A stretch of 64,000 nucleotides of DNA from assembly GCF_026625565.1 (NCBI RefSeq), contig NZ_CP112998.1, forward strand, positions 1,490,501 through 1,554,500. Reading direction: 5' to 3'. Position 1 is the stretch's first letter. Each line of letters starts with the position of its first letter. A program made the position numbers and the translations under genes. The notes below the pieces were generated by a model that worked only from the letters and a program-made list of their open reading frames with translations, did not search any database and had not been told where the DNA came from. The DNA comes from Dyadobacter pollutisoli (GTDB taxonomy: Bacteria; Bacteroidota; Bacteroidia; Cytophagales; Spirosomataceae). This document shows, piece by piece, positions 9,501 to 16,793 of the stretch.

Positions 9501-10934
9501 GCTTCGCTGGGCTTTTTGCCAATGGCGCTTTCTACCAGTGCAGGTGCAGAAGTGCAAAGGCCACTTGCTACGGTAGTCATTGGAGGTTTGCTGTCGGCAA
9601 CACTGCTGACACTACTTGTCTTGCCGGTTTTATATCTGATTTTTGAAAAGCGTTTTGCCGCCAAAACTACATTGAACCCATTGATTGGACTCTTTCTCAT
9701 TTTGGCTGGCGTGGTGGTCTCTCCAAATGTGCAGGCGCAGGATAAAGCAACGGTCGGCCGTAAAATATCCCTGGAAAAGGCCATTGAAGAGGGGACCACA
9801 AAGAATCTGGAAATAAAATCGGGGCTATATCAGATCGATTATCAAAAAGCAATGGTCGGAACCGCTGTGGAGCTCCCCAAAACGGAAGTGTCGTGGATGG
9901 GTGGACAGTACAACAGCAAACGGTTCGATAACCAGTTTAATGTGACGCAGGCCTTTCCGCATCCCAAAGTAGGGGCGAAGCGTAAAGCGTTGCTGTCCGA
10001 ACAGGTGAAGGGAGTGGAGGCCAGGACTGAGGTGACAAAGGCGGAGCTGGTCAGGCAAATCAAAAGCATTTATTATAAGCTTTTGCTGACAGCAGAAAAG
10101 CAAGATGTGCTAAGGCAGGAAAGTGCCCGGGCTGAGCGTTTTGTCAAAGCCGCAGCATTGAGATTGAAAACCGGCGAGTCCAACCAGCTGGAATATTCGG
10201 TAGCACAAAGCGAACAGGGCGAAATACAGACCCGGCTCATTCAGAACCAAGGCGACCGGCTCAATTTACAAAAGCAATTGCAGACATTGATTTTCAGTAC
10301 TGAACCGGTCGAGCCCGATGTGGATACCCTGACCAAACGCAGCCTGGCAGAAGTTACGGCAGATACCACCAGGATCGCCGGTAACCCCTATTTGAAATAC
10401 CTGAGCCAGCAAATCGCCATTGACCGGAGTTCAACAGCGGCTCAACGTACCAGCCTTTTGCCGGGTTTTAGTGTTGGTTATTTCAATCAGTCGCTGATTG
10501 GCGCCCAAATCGTAGGTAACAATGAAGTTTTCTACGGGGCAGGGAAACGTTTTCAGGGTTTTCAGTTCGGAGTAGGGATACCCATTTTCAATGGTGCCAG
10601 CAAAGCGCGCATCAAAGCATCTGAACTCAATGAAAAAGTCACTCAAAACCAACTGGACCTGGCCAAATTAGAGCTAGGGACTTCCCTGCAACAGTCTCTG
10701 CAGTCCTATCAAACTGCCAACGAGAGCCTGAACCTGTACGAAGAGAAAACATTGGTGTTGGCTGAAACTATCCGGTCTCATGCTACTCGGGCATATGAGG
10801 CGGGTGAGATCGGGTACGTGGAATTCGCTCAGGCAATGACCCGTGCATGGAACATCAGATACACCTATCTGGACCTACTGGATGCACACAACCAGTCGGT
10901 CATTGAAATCGAGTTCTTGCTCAACAAGCAATGA
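6546..10934 (+). CDS. CusA/CzcA heavy-metal RND efflux pump fused to a TolC-like outer-membrane factor
   Basis: The 1462-residue protein joins two parts. Residues 1-1035 are a complete HME-RND pump: a TM1 start, two large periplasmic loops and the TM4 motif D401-F-G-L-I-V-D407-G-A-V-I-I-V-E414. The three acidic residues match D402, D408 and E415 of Cupriavidus CzcA, which carry protons in divalent-cation (Co/Zn/Cd) pumps; Cu/Ag pumps have a different motif here. Residues ~1070-1462 are an outer-membrane efflux protein domain (CzcC/TolC type) with long coiled-coil helices. Between them, residues 1046-1064 form a hydrophobic stretch ending VQA followed by Gln, like a signal peptide. The downstream adaptor gene overlaps or abuts this one. 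Fused forms of this length are known in Bacteroidota. Substrate metal is inferred from the motif only. Confidence 0.92.
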   Translation: MLDKIIYFSIHNKLVVGIFTLALTICGVYSLTQLPIDAVPDITNNQVQVITSSPSLAAQEVERLVTFPVETSMATIPNIEEIRSISRFGLSVVTIVFKDKVDVYWARQQVSERLKSAVEQIPPGVGSPNLAPVTTGLGEIYQYVLHTKAGFEKKYPPMELRSIQDWIVRRQLLGTEGVADVSSFGGFLKQYEIAIDPFKLRSAQISVSEIFTALEQNNQNTGGAYIDKKPNAYFIRSEGLIGSLKDIEKIQVKTTSNGLPVLIRDIASVQYGSAVRYGAMTRNDEGEVVGGLVLMLKGANSSKVIGNVKERIEQIRKSLPEGVVVEPFLDRTKLVNNAIHTVSKNLIEGALIVIFVLILLLGNLRAGLVVASVIPLAMLFAVSMMYLFGVSGNLMSLGAIDFGLIVDGAVIIVEATLHHIMGKKYTHRLSQQEMDREVYESASKIRNSAAFGEIIILIVYLPILALVGIEGKMFKPMAQTVSFAILGAFILSLTYVPMVSALFLSKQNEHKANVSDKIIAFFHRLYLPALGFALRRRMVVVVSSFAIFGVSLWLFLNMGGEFIPQLDEGDFAVEMRVLTGSSLSETVDAAQKAAGLIRKNFPDEVVEVVGKIGSSEIPTDPMPVEAGDLMIILKEKSAWKKAAGREELAEKMQAVLSESIAGVTFGFQQPIQMRFNELMTGVKQDVAIKIFGEDLEVLAREANKVGKLVGAVPGAEDIYVEQVSGLPQIVVQFDRDRLATFGINIADANRAINTAFAGSSAGLVFEGEKRFDLIVRLNNASRRTLQDVSALYVTSPSGQQVPLDQIATIEMKIGANQIQREDAKRRITVAFNVRGRDVESMVKEIQSKMESQIKLPTGYYATYGGQFQNLQEASGRLSIAVPIALLLIFILLFFTFGSLRQSLLILTAIPLSAIGGILALWLRDMPFSISAGIGFIALFGVAVLNGIVLIAEFNFLRKEGETDLRKVIFQGAETRLRPVLMTALVASLGFLPMALSTSAGAEVQRPLATVVIGGLLSATLLTLLVLPVLYLIFEKRFAAKTTLNPLIGLFLILAGVVVSPNVQAQDKATVGRKISLEKAIEEGTTKNLEIKSGLYQIDYQKAMVGTAVELPKTEVSWMGGQYNSKRFDNQFNVTQAFPHPKVGAKRKALLSEQVKGVEARTEVTKAELVRQIKSIYYKLLLTAEKQDVLRQESARAERFVKAAALRLKTGESNQLEYSVAQSEQGEIQTRLIQNQGDRLNLQKQLQTLIFSTEPVEPDVDTLTKRSLAEVTADTTRIAGNPYLKYLSQQIAIDRSSTAAQRTSLLPGFSVGYFNQSLIGAQIVGNNEVFYGAGKRFQGFQFGVGIPIFNGASKARIKASELNEKVTQNQLDLAKLELGTSLQQSLQSYQTANESLNLYEEKTLVLAETIRSHATRAYEAGEIGYVEFAQAMTRAWNIRYTYLDLLDAHNQSVIEIEFLLNKQ

Positions 10935-10978
10935 CAATCAGTGGATTAGTTATCAAATTATTTAAGAAATCAGCATCA

Positions 10979-12157
10979 ATGAGAAATATATTAGTCGCTT
11001 TATTAATACTGGCAGGGCTCTCATCCTGCAATCAAAAAGAGGGAAAACCCGAAACCGGTGGTTCGGCGCCACAGGAAAAAGAGCAGGAAAGCAATACCGT
11101 TGCGCTTACCCGGCCGCAGTATGAAACCGCCGGGATAGAGATCGGGATGATTACTACCCGCAATTTGAGCGATGTGGTGCTCGCCAATGGAAGCATTGAT
11201 ATCCCGCCTCAAAACCTGGTCAGTATCTCGGCGCCGATGGGTGGTTTTGTCAGGAAAACCGAGCTGCTGCAAGGAATGAAGGTCAAAAGAGGACAAATTC
11301 TGGCAACCATTGAAAATCCCGATTTCATCCAAATACAGCAGGATTACCTGGAAACGGAAAGCAAGCTGGAATACGCGCAACAGGATTTTGTACGCCAAAA
11401 TGAGCTGAGTAAGGGGAATGTCAATGCCCAGAAAGTTTTGCAACAGGCTTCATCGGAAGTTAAAATTCAGAAGGCCCGTTTGGCTGGTCTGAGAGAAAGG
11501 CTTAAAACCGCAGGCATTGACCTGAATGCAGTGGAAAATGGTACGATCGTCAATAGCGCGGCCATTGTTGCTCCAATCAGTGGCTCTGTGACTACGGTCA
11601 ATGTGAACCTGGGCAAATACGTCAATCCGACCGATGTTATGTTCGAGATTGTGGATACCGACCACCTGCATGTAGAGCTTTCGGTTTTTGAGCAGGATAT
11701 TCCCAAAATCAGGTTGGGGCAGCTAGTGCGTTTTACCGTGAGCAATAATCCCGGCAAGGAACAGCTGGCCGAGGTTTATTTGATCAACCAGAAGATCAAT
11801 GAAGATCGCACTGTCCGGGTACATTGCCACCTTACCAAGGACGACCCGGGCCTGCTGCCGCAGAATTTTGTAAAAGCAATCATCGAAACTGGTGCAAATC
11901 CCGTTCCGGCATTGCCCGACCAGGCCATTGTTGATTTTGAAGAAAAGTCCTACATTTTCGTGCAACAGAGCGGTGCCGAAAAAAATGAGCAAGCCGGGCT
12001 GCTGTTTAGTATGCTGGAAGTCAGCCGCGGTGTTTCAGAAAACGGGTTTTCGCAGGTGAAATTTCCAGAAGGATTTGATGGTGAAAATGCCAGAATAGTG
12101 GTGAAAGGAGCTTATGCGCTGCTATCTAAATTGAAGAATGCCGAAGAGGAGGAGTGA
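10979..12157 (+). CDS. RND efflux periplasmic adaptor lipoprotein (CzcB/HlyD type)
   Basis: This membrane-fusion protein links the inner-membrane pump to the outer-membrane channel. The chosen ATG gives 392 residues starting MRNILVALLILAGLSSC, a textbook lipoprotein signal with an LSSC lipobox. An in-frame ATG at 10931 overlaps the pump stop codon (ATGA) and would add 16 residues, so translational coupling from there is possible. The domain order is a lipoyl/barrel-sandwich half (GGFVRKTELLQGMKVKRGQILATIENP), a helical hairpin with QQDYLETESKLEYAQQDF, the second sandwich half (VVAPISGSVTTVNVNLGKYV), then beta-barrel and membrane-proximal domains. No N-terminal CzcB metal-binding His cluster is seen. 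It forms an operon with the fused pump, which supplies the other two parts of the tripartite machine. Confidence 0.9.
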   Translation: MRNILVALLILAGLSSCNQKEGKPETGGSAPQEKEQESNTVALTRPQYETAGIEIGMITTRNLSDVVLANGSIDIPPQNLVSISAPMGGFVRKTELLQGMKVKRGQILATIENPDFIQIQQDYLETESKLEYAQQDFVRQNELSKGNVNAQKVLQQASSEVKIQKARLAGLRERLKTAGIDLNAVENGTIVNSAAIVAPISGSVTTVNVNLGKYVNPTDVMFEIVDTDHLHVELSVFEQDIPKIRLGQLVRFTVSNNPGKEQLAEVYLINQKINEDRTVRVHCHLTKDDPGLLPQNFVKAIIETGANPVPALPDQAIVDFEEKSYIFVQQSGAEKNEQAGLLFSMLEVSRGVSENGFSQVKFPEGFDGENARIVVKGAYALLSKLKNAEEEE

Positions 12158-12171
12158 GATTGCAGTCTCAT

Positions 12172-13356
12172 TCAAACTCTGATATACTTTCCAATTTTCA
12201 TAGCAATCTCTTCGCGATACCCGATATAGCCGTTGGAGTCGCCCGGCTGGACCTGAAACCTGTTTTTCAATCTCCGGAAAGGAACTTCAAGCAGCAACCA
12301 GGACGATGTTGCAGTGGCCAGTAACAAGGACAAACTGGCCACTGCAAACCAGGTAGGGGACAGCGCTATTTTCAAATGAAGTACGCGTCTGGAAAAATTG
12401 ATTAACGTTGGCATCAGAAAATCCGGCACCAGCATATGGTATACATATATCCCGTAGCTGATCTTTCCCAGCAGCCCAATGTATTTGTTTCCAAACACTT
12501 TCCCGGCAACGGATTGAAAGCCGTTTTTGAAACTGGCTGTGACCACCAGATATAGTGACAAGAACGACATCGAAGTCCTGAATAATAACACTTTGAAAAT
12601 CGAATCTTGCAAATAAAAGCAGAACAGGATAAACAGCGCGGCACTGATCAGGGTTAGCCAATGAATTTGTCTGACAAATTTTTCGGTCTTGTCCTCTTGA
12701 AGCAACACGACACTCCATAAGGCACCCAGGCCGAAAGAGTCCAGGCAGGTAGGCATCAGTACACCGCCGCCGTGACCGAGTATTTCCAGGACAAACCTGG
12801 ACAAAATACCCATCGCAATGCAGGCGATGATCACTTTTTTCAAATGCCTGGTGGCTATTTTCAGAATGAGAATGGGCCAGAAAATATAGAATTGCTCTTC
12901 CACAGCCAGCGTCCAGTAGATCGACAGCACATCGGACCAGTTGTTGAATTTGTCGATCAGGAAATTGGAACAATAGGCCAGGTAATAGAGCGGATGCTCG
13001 TAAAATTCGGTTTCAATGGGAGGTAGAAAATACAGGAACTGGGCAACCCAAACTATTAAAAGTACAAAATAGTATACCGGAAAAATTCTTAGCATGCGCC
13101 TGATCATAAAGGATCTGTAAACATGTGCAAATCCCTGGGTGGCCAGAGAGCTCCTTGCTTTTAATAAAATCCCGGTAATCAAAAAGCCGCTCAAAACAAA
13201 GAACAAGGTGACCCCGAATGGGCCGGTTGACAGGCTTTGAACAGGAAGGTTCTCGGGAAGCCAATGAAATGCGATGACCAGACTGATCGCAAGCGCGCGC
13301 AGTCCGTCGAGCTGCGGGAAATATCCTGAGGTCTTATTTATTGATTGATCGCGCAT
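12172..13356 (-). CDS. Acyltransferase family 3 integral membrane protein
   Basis: The 394-residue protein has about ten membrane segments. The N-terminal signature FPQLDGLRALAISLVIAFHW carries the conserved R and H of acyltransferase 3 (OafA/NodX) proteins. 'GVTLFFVLSGFLITGILL' and 'IYWTLAVEEQFYIFWPIL' are further family motifs. Such proteins move acyl groups, usually acetyl, onto cell-surface sugars, O-antigen or exopolysaccharide from the inner membrane. The ATG at 13356 is used; a TTG three codons upstream is the only alternative. It is convergent with the efflux operon, only 14 bp away, and has its own promoter 134 bp upstream. No polysaccharide biosynthesis genes lie nearby, so the acceptor is unknown. 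Confidence 0.88.
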   Translation of the reverse strand: MRDQSINKTSGYFPQLDGLRALAISLVIAFHWLPENLPVQSLSTGPFGVTLFFVLSGFLITGILLKARSSLATQGFAHVYRSFMIRRMLRIFPVYYFVLLIVWVAQFLYFLPPIETEFYEHPLYYLAYCSNFLIDKFNNWSDVLSIYWTLAVEEQFYIFWPILILKIATRHLKKVIIACIAMGILSRFVLEILGHGGGVLMPTCLDSFGLGALWSVVLLQEDKTEKFVRQIHWLTLISAALFILFCFYLQDSIFKVLLFRTSMSFLSLYLVVTASFKNGFQSVAGKVFGNKYIGLLGKISYGIYVYHMLVPDFLMPTLINFSRRVLHLKIALSPTWFAVASLSLLLATATSSWLLLEVPFRRLKNRFQVQPGDSNGYIGYREEIAMKIGKYIRV

Positions 13357-13489
13357 AAGTCTCAATTAAGTTTGGAGATAAACCAAAGCGTAGGTGTGTG
13401 ACGATAAAATCGAGTGGGAAATCAGATCATGAACGCAGTTCCAGGAAGGATCTGCTTGATTTCACTAGGTACTATGTGCGGGCTTTGAT

Positions 13490-13519
13490 CAAAAATATTG
13501 ATTAAATAGAACATTGCAA
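13490..13519 (-). promoter_or_regulatory. Promoter of the acyltransferase gene
   Basis: On the minus strand, TTG (13519-13517) and TATTTTTG (13497-13490) are 19 bp apart, a perfect Bacteroidota promoter. The predicted leader before the ATG at 13356 is about 125 nt. The rest of the 300-bp gap (13357-13660) is AT-rich with no ORF; a weak hairpin TTTGTAG (13585-13591) / CTACAAA (13607-13613) may end the upstream PQQ dehydrogenase transcript. Confidence 0.6.
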
Positions 13520-13660
13520 TAGAAGATACTGAATTGTGGATAGATTTCACTATAATTCATATATATTCTACAAATTGTTTTGCTTTTGTAGCAATCTCCA
13601 TGGCCACTACAAAGTTGGAGGATAGAAAGTTGAACAGGCGACGGCTCAGTCAAAACCTGT

Positions 13661-15805
13661 TCAGGGTATTTTAAATGCCATAATGAATCCCGATGGGTTT
13701 TCTTTGGTTCCACCCACAGAGAGGGCAACGTACTGCTTGCCCGCGCTCATGTAGGTACAGGCCGTAGCGTTGGCCACGCCCGGCAGGTCAGTTTTCCAGA
13801 GTAGTTTACCGGTTTTTTTATCAAATGCGCGAAGCTTTTTGTCATTGGTGCCACTGATGAATATCAGGCCGCCCGCTGTGACGATCGGTCCGGCTGAACC
13901 TTCCTGACCAGTTTCGGGGCCGTCTTTGATCTGTCTTTTATCATCATTTCCCAGCGGGATCTGCCAGTCGTATTCTCCCGTCGTCAGGTTCACAGCGCTT
14001 AATGTTCCCCAGGGTGGCGTGAGCGCTGGGTTACCGTCCGGGTCGCGGAAATGTCCGTAAGCAGTCAGGTTCAGGTATTTGTCGGCACCTGCTTTGGTTT
14101 TACCGGTTTCAAATTTGGTAACAGCATTGGTACTTTGCTGCTCTCGCTCGTACAAAAATGCAATGATCGCTTTCTCTTTGCCTTTCACGACGCTGGCAAA
14201 CGCAGGCATTTTTCCAGCCCCTTTTTTGATCTTATCCAATGCAGCCTCCCGGGTCATCCGATTTCGCAAACCGATCAGCGAAGGATAAGTGGGCTCATCA
14301 CCATTTTTATCCTTGCCATGGCAAGCCACACAATAAGTCATGTATATGGATTTACCTTGCTGGAAAACAGACATGTTCTTCGACTCCTCTTCCAGATCCA
14401 CTTTCTTCATGGATTCGATCTCGGGTGATTCATTGGATTTAACATATAACACACTGCTTTTGGGATCAAAGGCTGCACCTCCCCATTCAGCTCCGCCGCG
14501 CGAGCCGGGCAGCATTAATGTGCCTTTCAGATCAGGAGGCGTAAAAAGACCTTCATAACGCATGGACCGGTATTTTTTGACTAGTGAGTCATGACCTGCG
14601 TCGGTATAATGCGTCAAATCAGCCTCGGACATGTACTGTCTGGCGAAGGGTTTGGGTTTCAATGGGAATGGCTGGGTGGGCCATGCCTCTTCACCGGGAA
14701 TGTTGGAAGCAGGTACCTTACGTTCTTCAATCGGAAAAAGCGGCTCACCGGTTTCGCGGTTAAATACAAAAATAAATCCGTGCTTGGAAACCTGTGCGAC
14801 AGCATCCAATGGTTTTCCGTTTCTTTCTACCGTGATCAGGTTCGGAGGAGCAGGCAGGTCATAATCCCAAAGGTCGTGGTGCACCGTCTGAAAATGCCAG
14901 ATGTATTTGCCTGTGGCCGCATCTAATGCGACCACGCTGTTTCCATATAGGTTTTTCCCTTTCCGATCAGCTCCATAATAGTCGTAGGTAGGGGATCCGG
15001 TTGCCAGAAATACCATTCCCCGCTTGCTATCCACGCTCATGCCTCCCCAGTCATTGGCGCCGCCTGCGTATTTGTAGGCATCCTTCGGCCAGGTTTCATA
15101 ACCTGGTTCCCCTGGCAGCGGAATCGTATGGAATGTCCATACAAGCTGGCCGGTCATGCAATGGTAGGCTCGAATGTAGCCGGGCTGCGCGCCATATAAC
15201 TCGGACACTTCTGTGCCCATGATCAATAAATCTTTGAAAATAATCCCGGGAGAGGTCGGGATAACGGAAATGGTTTCAGGATCGTCCCTAAGCCCCACAT
15301 TCATGCTCACTTTACCATTTTTACCAAAATCCTGGATCGGTTTTCCTGTTTTGATATCCAATGCAAACAAGTTATCCCCGCCCGTTACCAGGATCCTTTT
15401 GTTTTTGGCATCACTACCATTGCCTTCTTCCCAATAAGTCAGTCCGCGACTTACCCCACCCCCTTCCGCGCCATCGAACGGATCAAATGACCAGATCTGC
15501 TCGCCGGTAGCAGCATTCACCGCATATACCCAATGCTTGGCCGAGGTTGTATACATTACCCCGTCGACGATAATGGGGTTACACTCGCTGTTGCCAGGCC
15601 GCGAACCATCTTTCATATCTTTCAATGTAAGAGTCCAGGCTGGCCGCAGCTGTGCCACATTGGAGGTATTGATCTGGTCGAGTGGCGAGTAGCTCGTACT
15701 ATGAGAGTCTGCTTTGTAAACGCTCCATGTACGATCTTCATCCTTGGTGTTTTGATAGGCGACCAGCGCAATAAATGAAATGAGGGTGATCAGGGTCTTT
15801 TTCAT
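13661..15805 (-). CDS. PQQ-dependent dehydrogenase (quinoprotein glucose dehydrogenase type) with inserted cytochrome c domain
   Basis: The 714-residue exported protein oxidises an alcohol or sugar with PQQ and passes electrons to its own heme. After a signal peptide (MKKTLITLISFIALVAY) come propeller W-motifs such as 'VYAVNAATGEQIWSF', 'VALDAATGKYIWHFQ' and 'LRAFDKKTGKLLWKT'. A cytochrome c domain is inserted near residues 480-560, with heme site CVACH at about 491-495 and a distal Met (GKMPAF). The propeller then closes with 'LTPPWGTLSAVNLTTGEYDWQ'. The ATG is placed at the signal peptide; the frame extends 23 codons upstream without similarity to a leader. The substrate is not evident: glucose, aldose or polyol are possible. 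PQQ synthesis genes are not in the window. Confidence 0.9.
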   Translation of the reverse strand: MKKTLITLISFIALVAYQNTKDEDRTWSVYKADSHSTSYSPLDQINTSNVAQLRPAWTLTLKDMKDGSRPGNSECNPIIVDGVMYTTSAKHWVYAVNAATGEQIWSFDPFDGAEGGGVSRGLTYWEEGNGSDAKNKRILVTGGDNLFALDIKTGKPIQDFGKNGKVSMNVGLRDDPETISVIPTSPGIIFKDLLIMGTEVSELYGAQPGYIRAYHCMTGQLVWTFHTIPLPGEPGYETWPKDAYKYAGGANDWGGMSVDSKRGMVFLATGSPTYDYYGADRKGKNLYGNSVVALDAATGKYIWHFQTVHHDLWDYDLPAPPNLITVERNGKPLDAVAQVSKHGFIFVFNRETGEPLFPIEERKVPASNIPGEEAWPTQPFPLKPKPFARQYMSEADLTHYTDAGHDSLVKKYRSMRYEGLFTPPDLKGTLMLPGSRGGAEWGGAAFDPKSSVLYVKSNESPEIESMKKVDLEEESKNMSVFQQGKSIYMTYCVACHGKDKNGDEPTYPSLIGLRNRMTREAALDKIKKGAGKMPAFASVVKGKEKAIIAFLYEREQQSTNAVTKFETGKTKAGADKYLNLTAYGHFRDPDGNPALTPPWGTLSAVNLTTGEYDWQIPLGNDDKRQIKDGPETGQEGSAGPIVTAGGLIFISGTNDKKLRAFDKKTGKLLWKTDLPGVANATACTYMSAGKQYVALSVGGTKENPSGFIMAFKIP

Positions 15806-15999
15806 GCCAGTCGTATAAGGCAAAAGCGGCTTTATTTTACTAATGCAGATAGGGCCTCTGGTGTTCAATTTCAAGATATACGGTATTGGAAGCGGTTACT
15901 TGGATGGCAAAAAGGTAGACAGCCCAAGTGTACAATGGTCGAAAACGCGATGATCACCTGGCACAGCGGTCAATCTAAGTGGGTAGTTGGGACAATGTG

Positions 16000-16317
16000 C
16001 TATCGGCGAACGGGAATGGTGTGCAGTTCCCAGCTGGATTTTAATTTCCGGATCTCTTCTTGTTGTCTATGAAGCAGTTTGCTATGGTTTTGTTCGGCCA
16101 AACGGTTAAATTTTCGCAGCTCAGAGAAATATTTGATTGTAAGGTAGGCAAGCTTCAATAGATCTAATCCGCTGTTTAGGGACTTGATCTTTTCTTTTTG
16201 ACGCAGTTTTAAAGTCTTTCTTTCTTCATTTGCCTTAGCCGTTTGATTACTGATCTGCTGGGAGTGGACCCACAAAAGGCGAATGTATTCCTGGCGATAA
16301 AGATGGTTATTATTCAT
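16000..16317 (-). CDS. Small coiled-coil protein, unknown function
   Basis: The 105-residue protein is rich in Lys, Arg, Gln and Leu, with predicted long helices and no signal peptide or membrane segment. Charged heptad-like stretches (ANEERKTLKLRQKEKIKSL and 'LAEQNHSKLLHRQQEEIRKLK') suggest a coiled coil. I recognise no family. It stands alone, with 194 bp to the start of the PQQ dehydrogenase gene and about 200 bp of non-coding sequence upstream. It could be a lineage-specific gene or a chance ORF. Its lack of low-quality repeats and its clear helical pattern favour a real gene. Confidence 0.45.
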   Translation of the reverse strand: MNNNHLYRQEYIRLLWVHSQQISNQTAKANEERKTLKLRQKEKIKSLNSGLDLLKLAYLTIKYFSELRKFNRLAEQNHSKLLHRQQEEIRKLKSSWELHTIPVRR

Positions 16318-16528
16318 GTTTCAAGACTGAGGAGGTAGATTTCGTTGTCATGAAAATCTAAAATTTTTGTCACTATAAGTAAACTGCCCTTCAGGAGTTG
16401 GACGAAAACTTATTTAACGGTTCGCAATGTCAAAGTTTATCTACGTCAATGAATGTTAGTCTACATTTATATCCAAATATTTTTATAAAACCTATAAATC
16501 GGAAATCTTGACCAGGCCACCTACGTGA

Positions 16529-16793
16529 CCATTTGCCAACTTCGGGTTTACTACAACCGGCAAAGAGCTGATCAAAGCCATTAATGACAACACCGGCGGA
16601 TTTGCCCATAGTACTGGACGGCTTGAAAACCTATATGGAGCATGGCATCAATTTGAACCCGATTGCCGATAAGTTTGCCAAAGGCACGGCGGGTCACAAA
16701 TGTGCAGGCATTTATTTAGAAGATAAGCTGAATGATAGTTTGGCTGCCCTGTTTGGCGGTGACGATAATATTAATTTGGAGCAGCACGCATAG
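16529..16793 (+). pseudogene. Frameshifted C-terminal gene remnant, family not identified
   Basis: Two adjacent frames read as well-behaved protein. From 16532 one frame gives FANFGFTTTGKELIKAIND and then NTGGFA. Near 16600 the reading moves by one frame into IVLDGLKTYMEHGINLNPI, then ADKFAKGTAGHKCAGIYLED, ending LFGGDDNINLEQHA. There is no start codon of the right kind at the front and a stop lies just upstream, so this looks like the tail of a broken gene. Its last 78 bp overlap the 3' end of the histidine kinase gene on the other strand. I do not recognise the parent family. A chance pair of ORFs cannot be ruled out. Confidence 0.35.
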
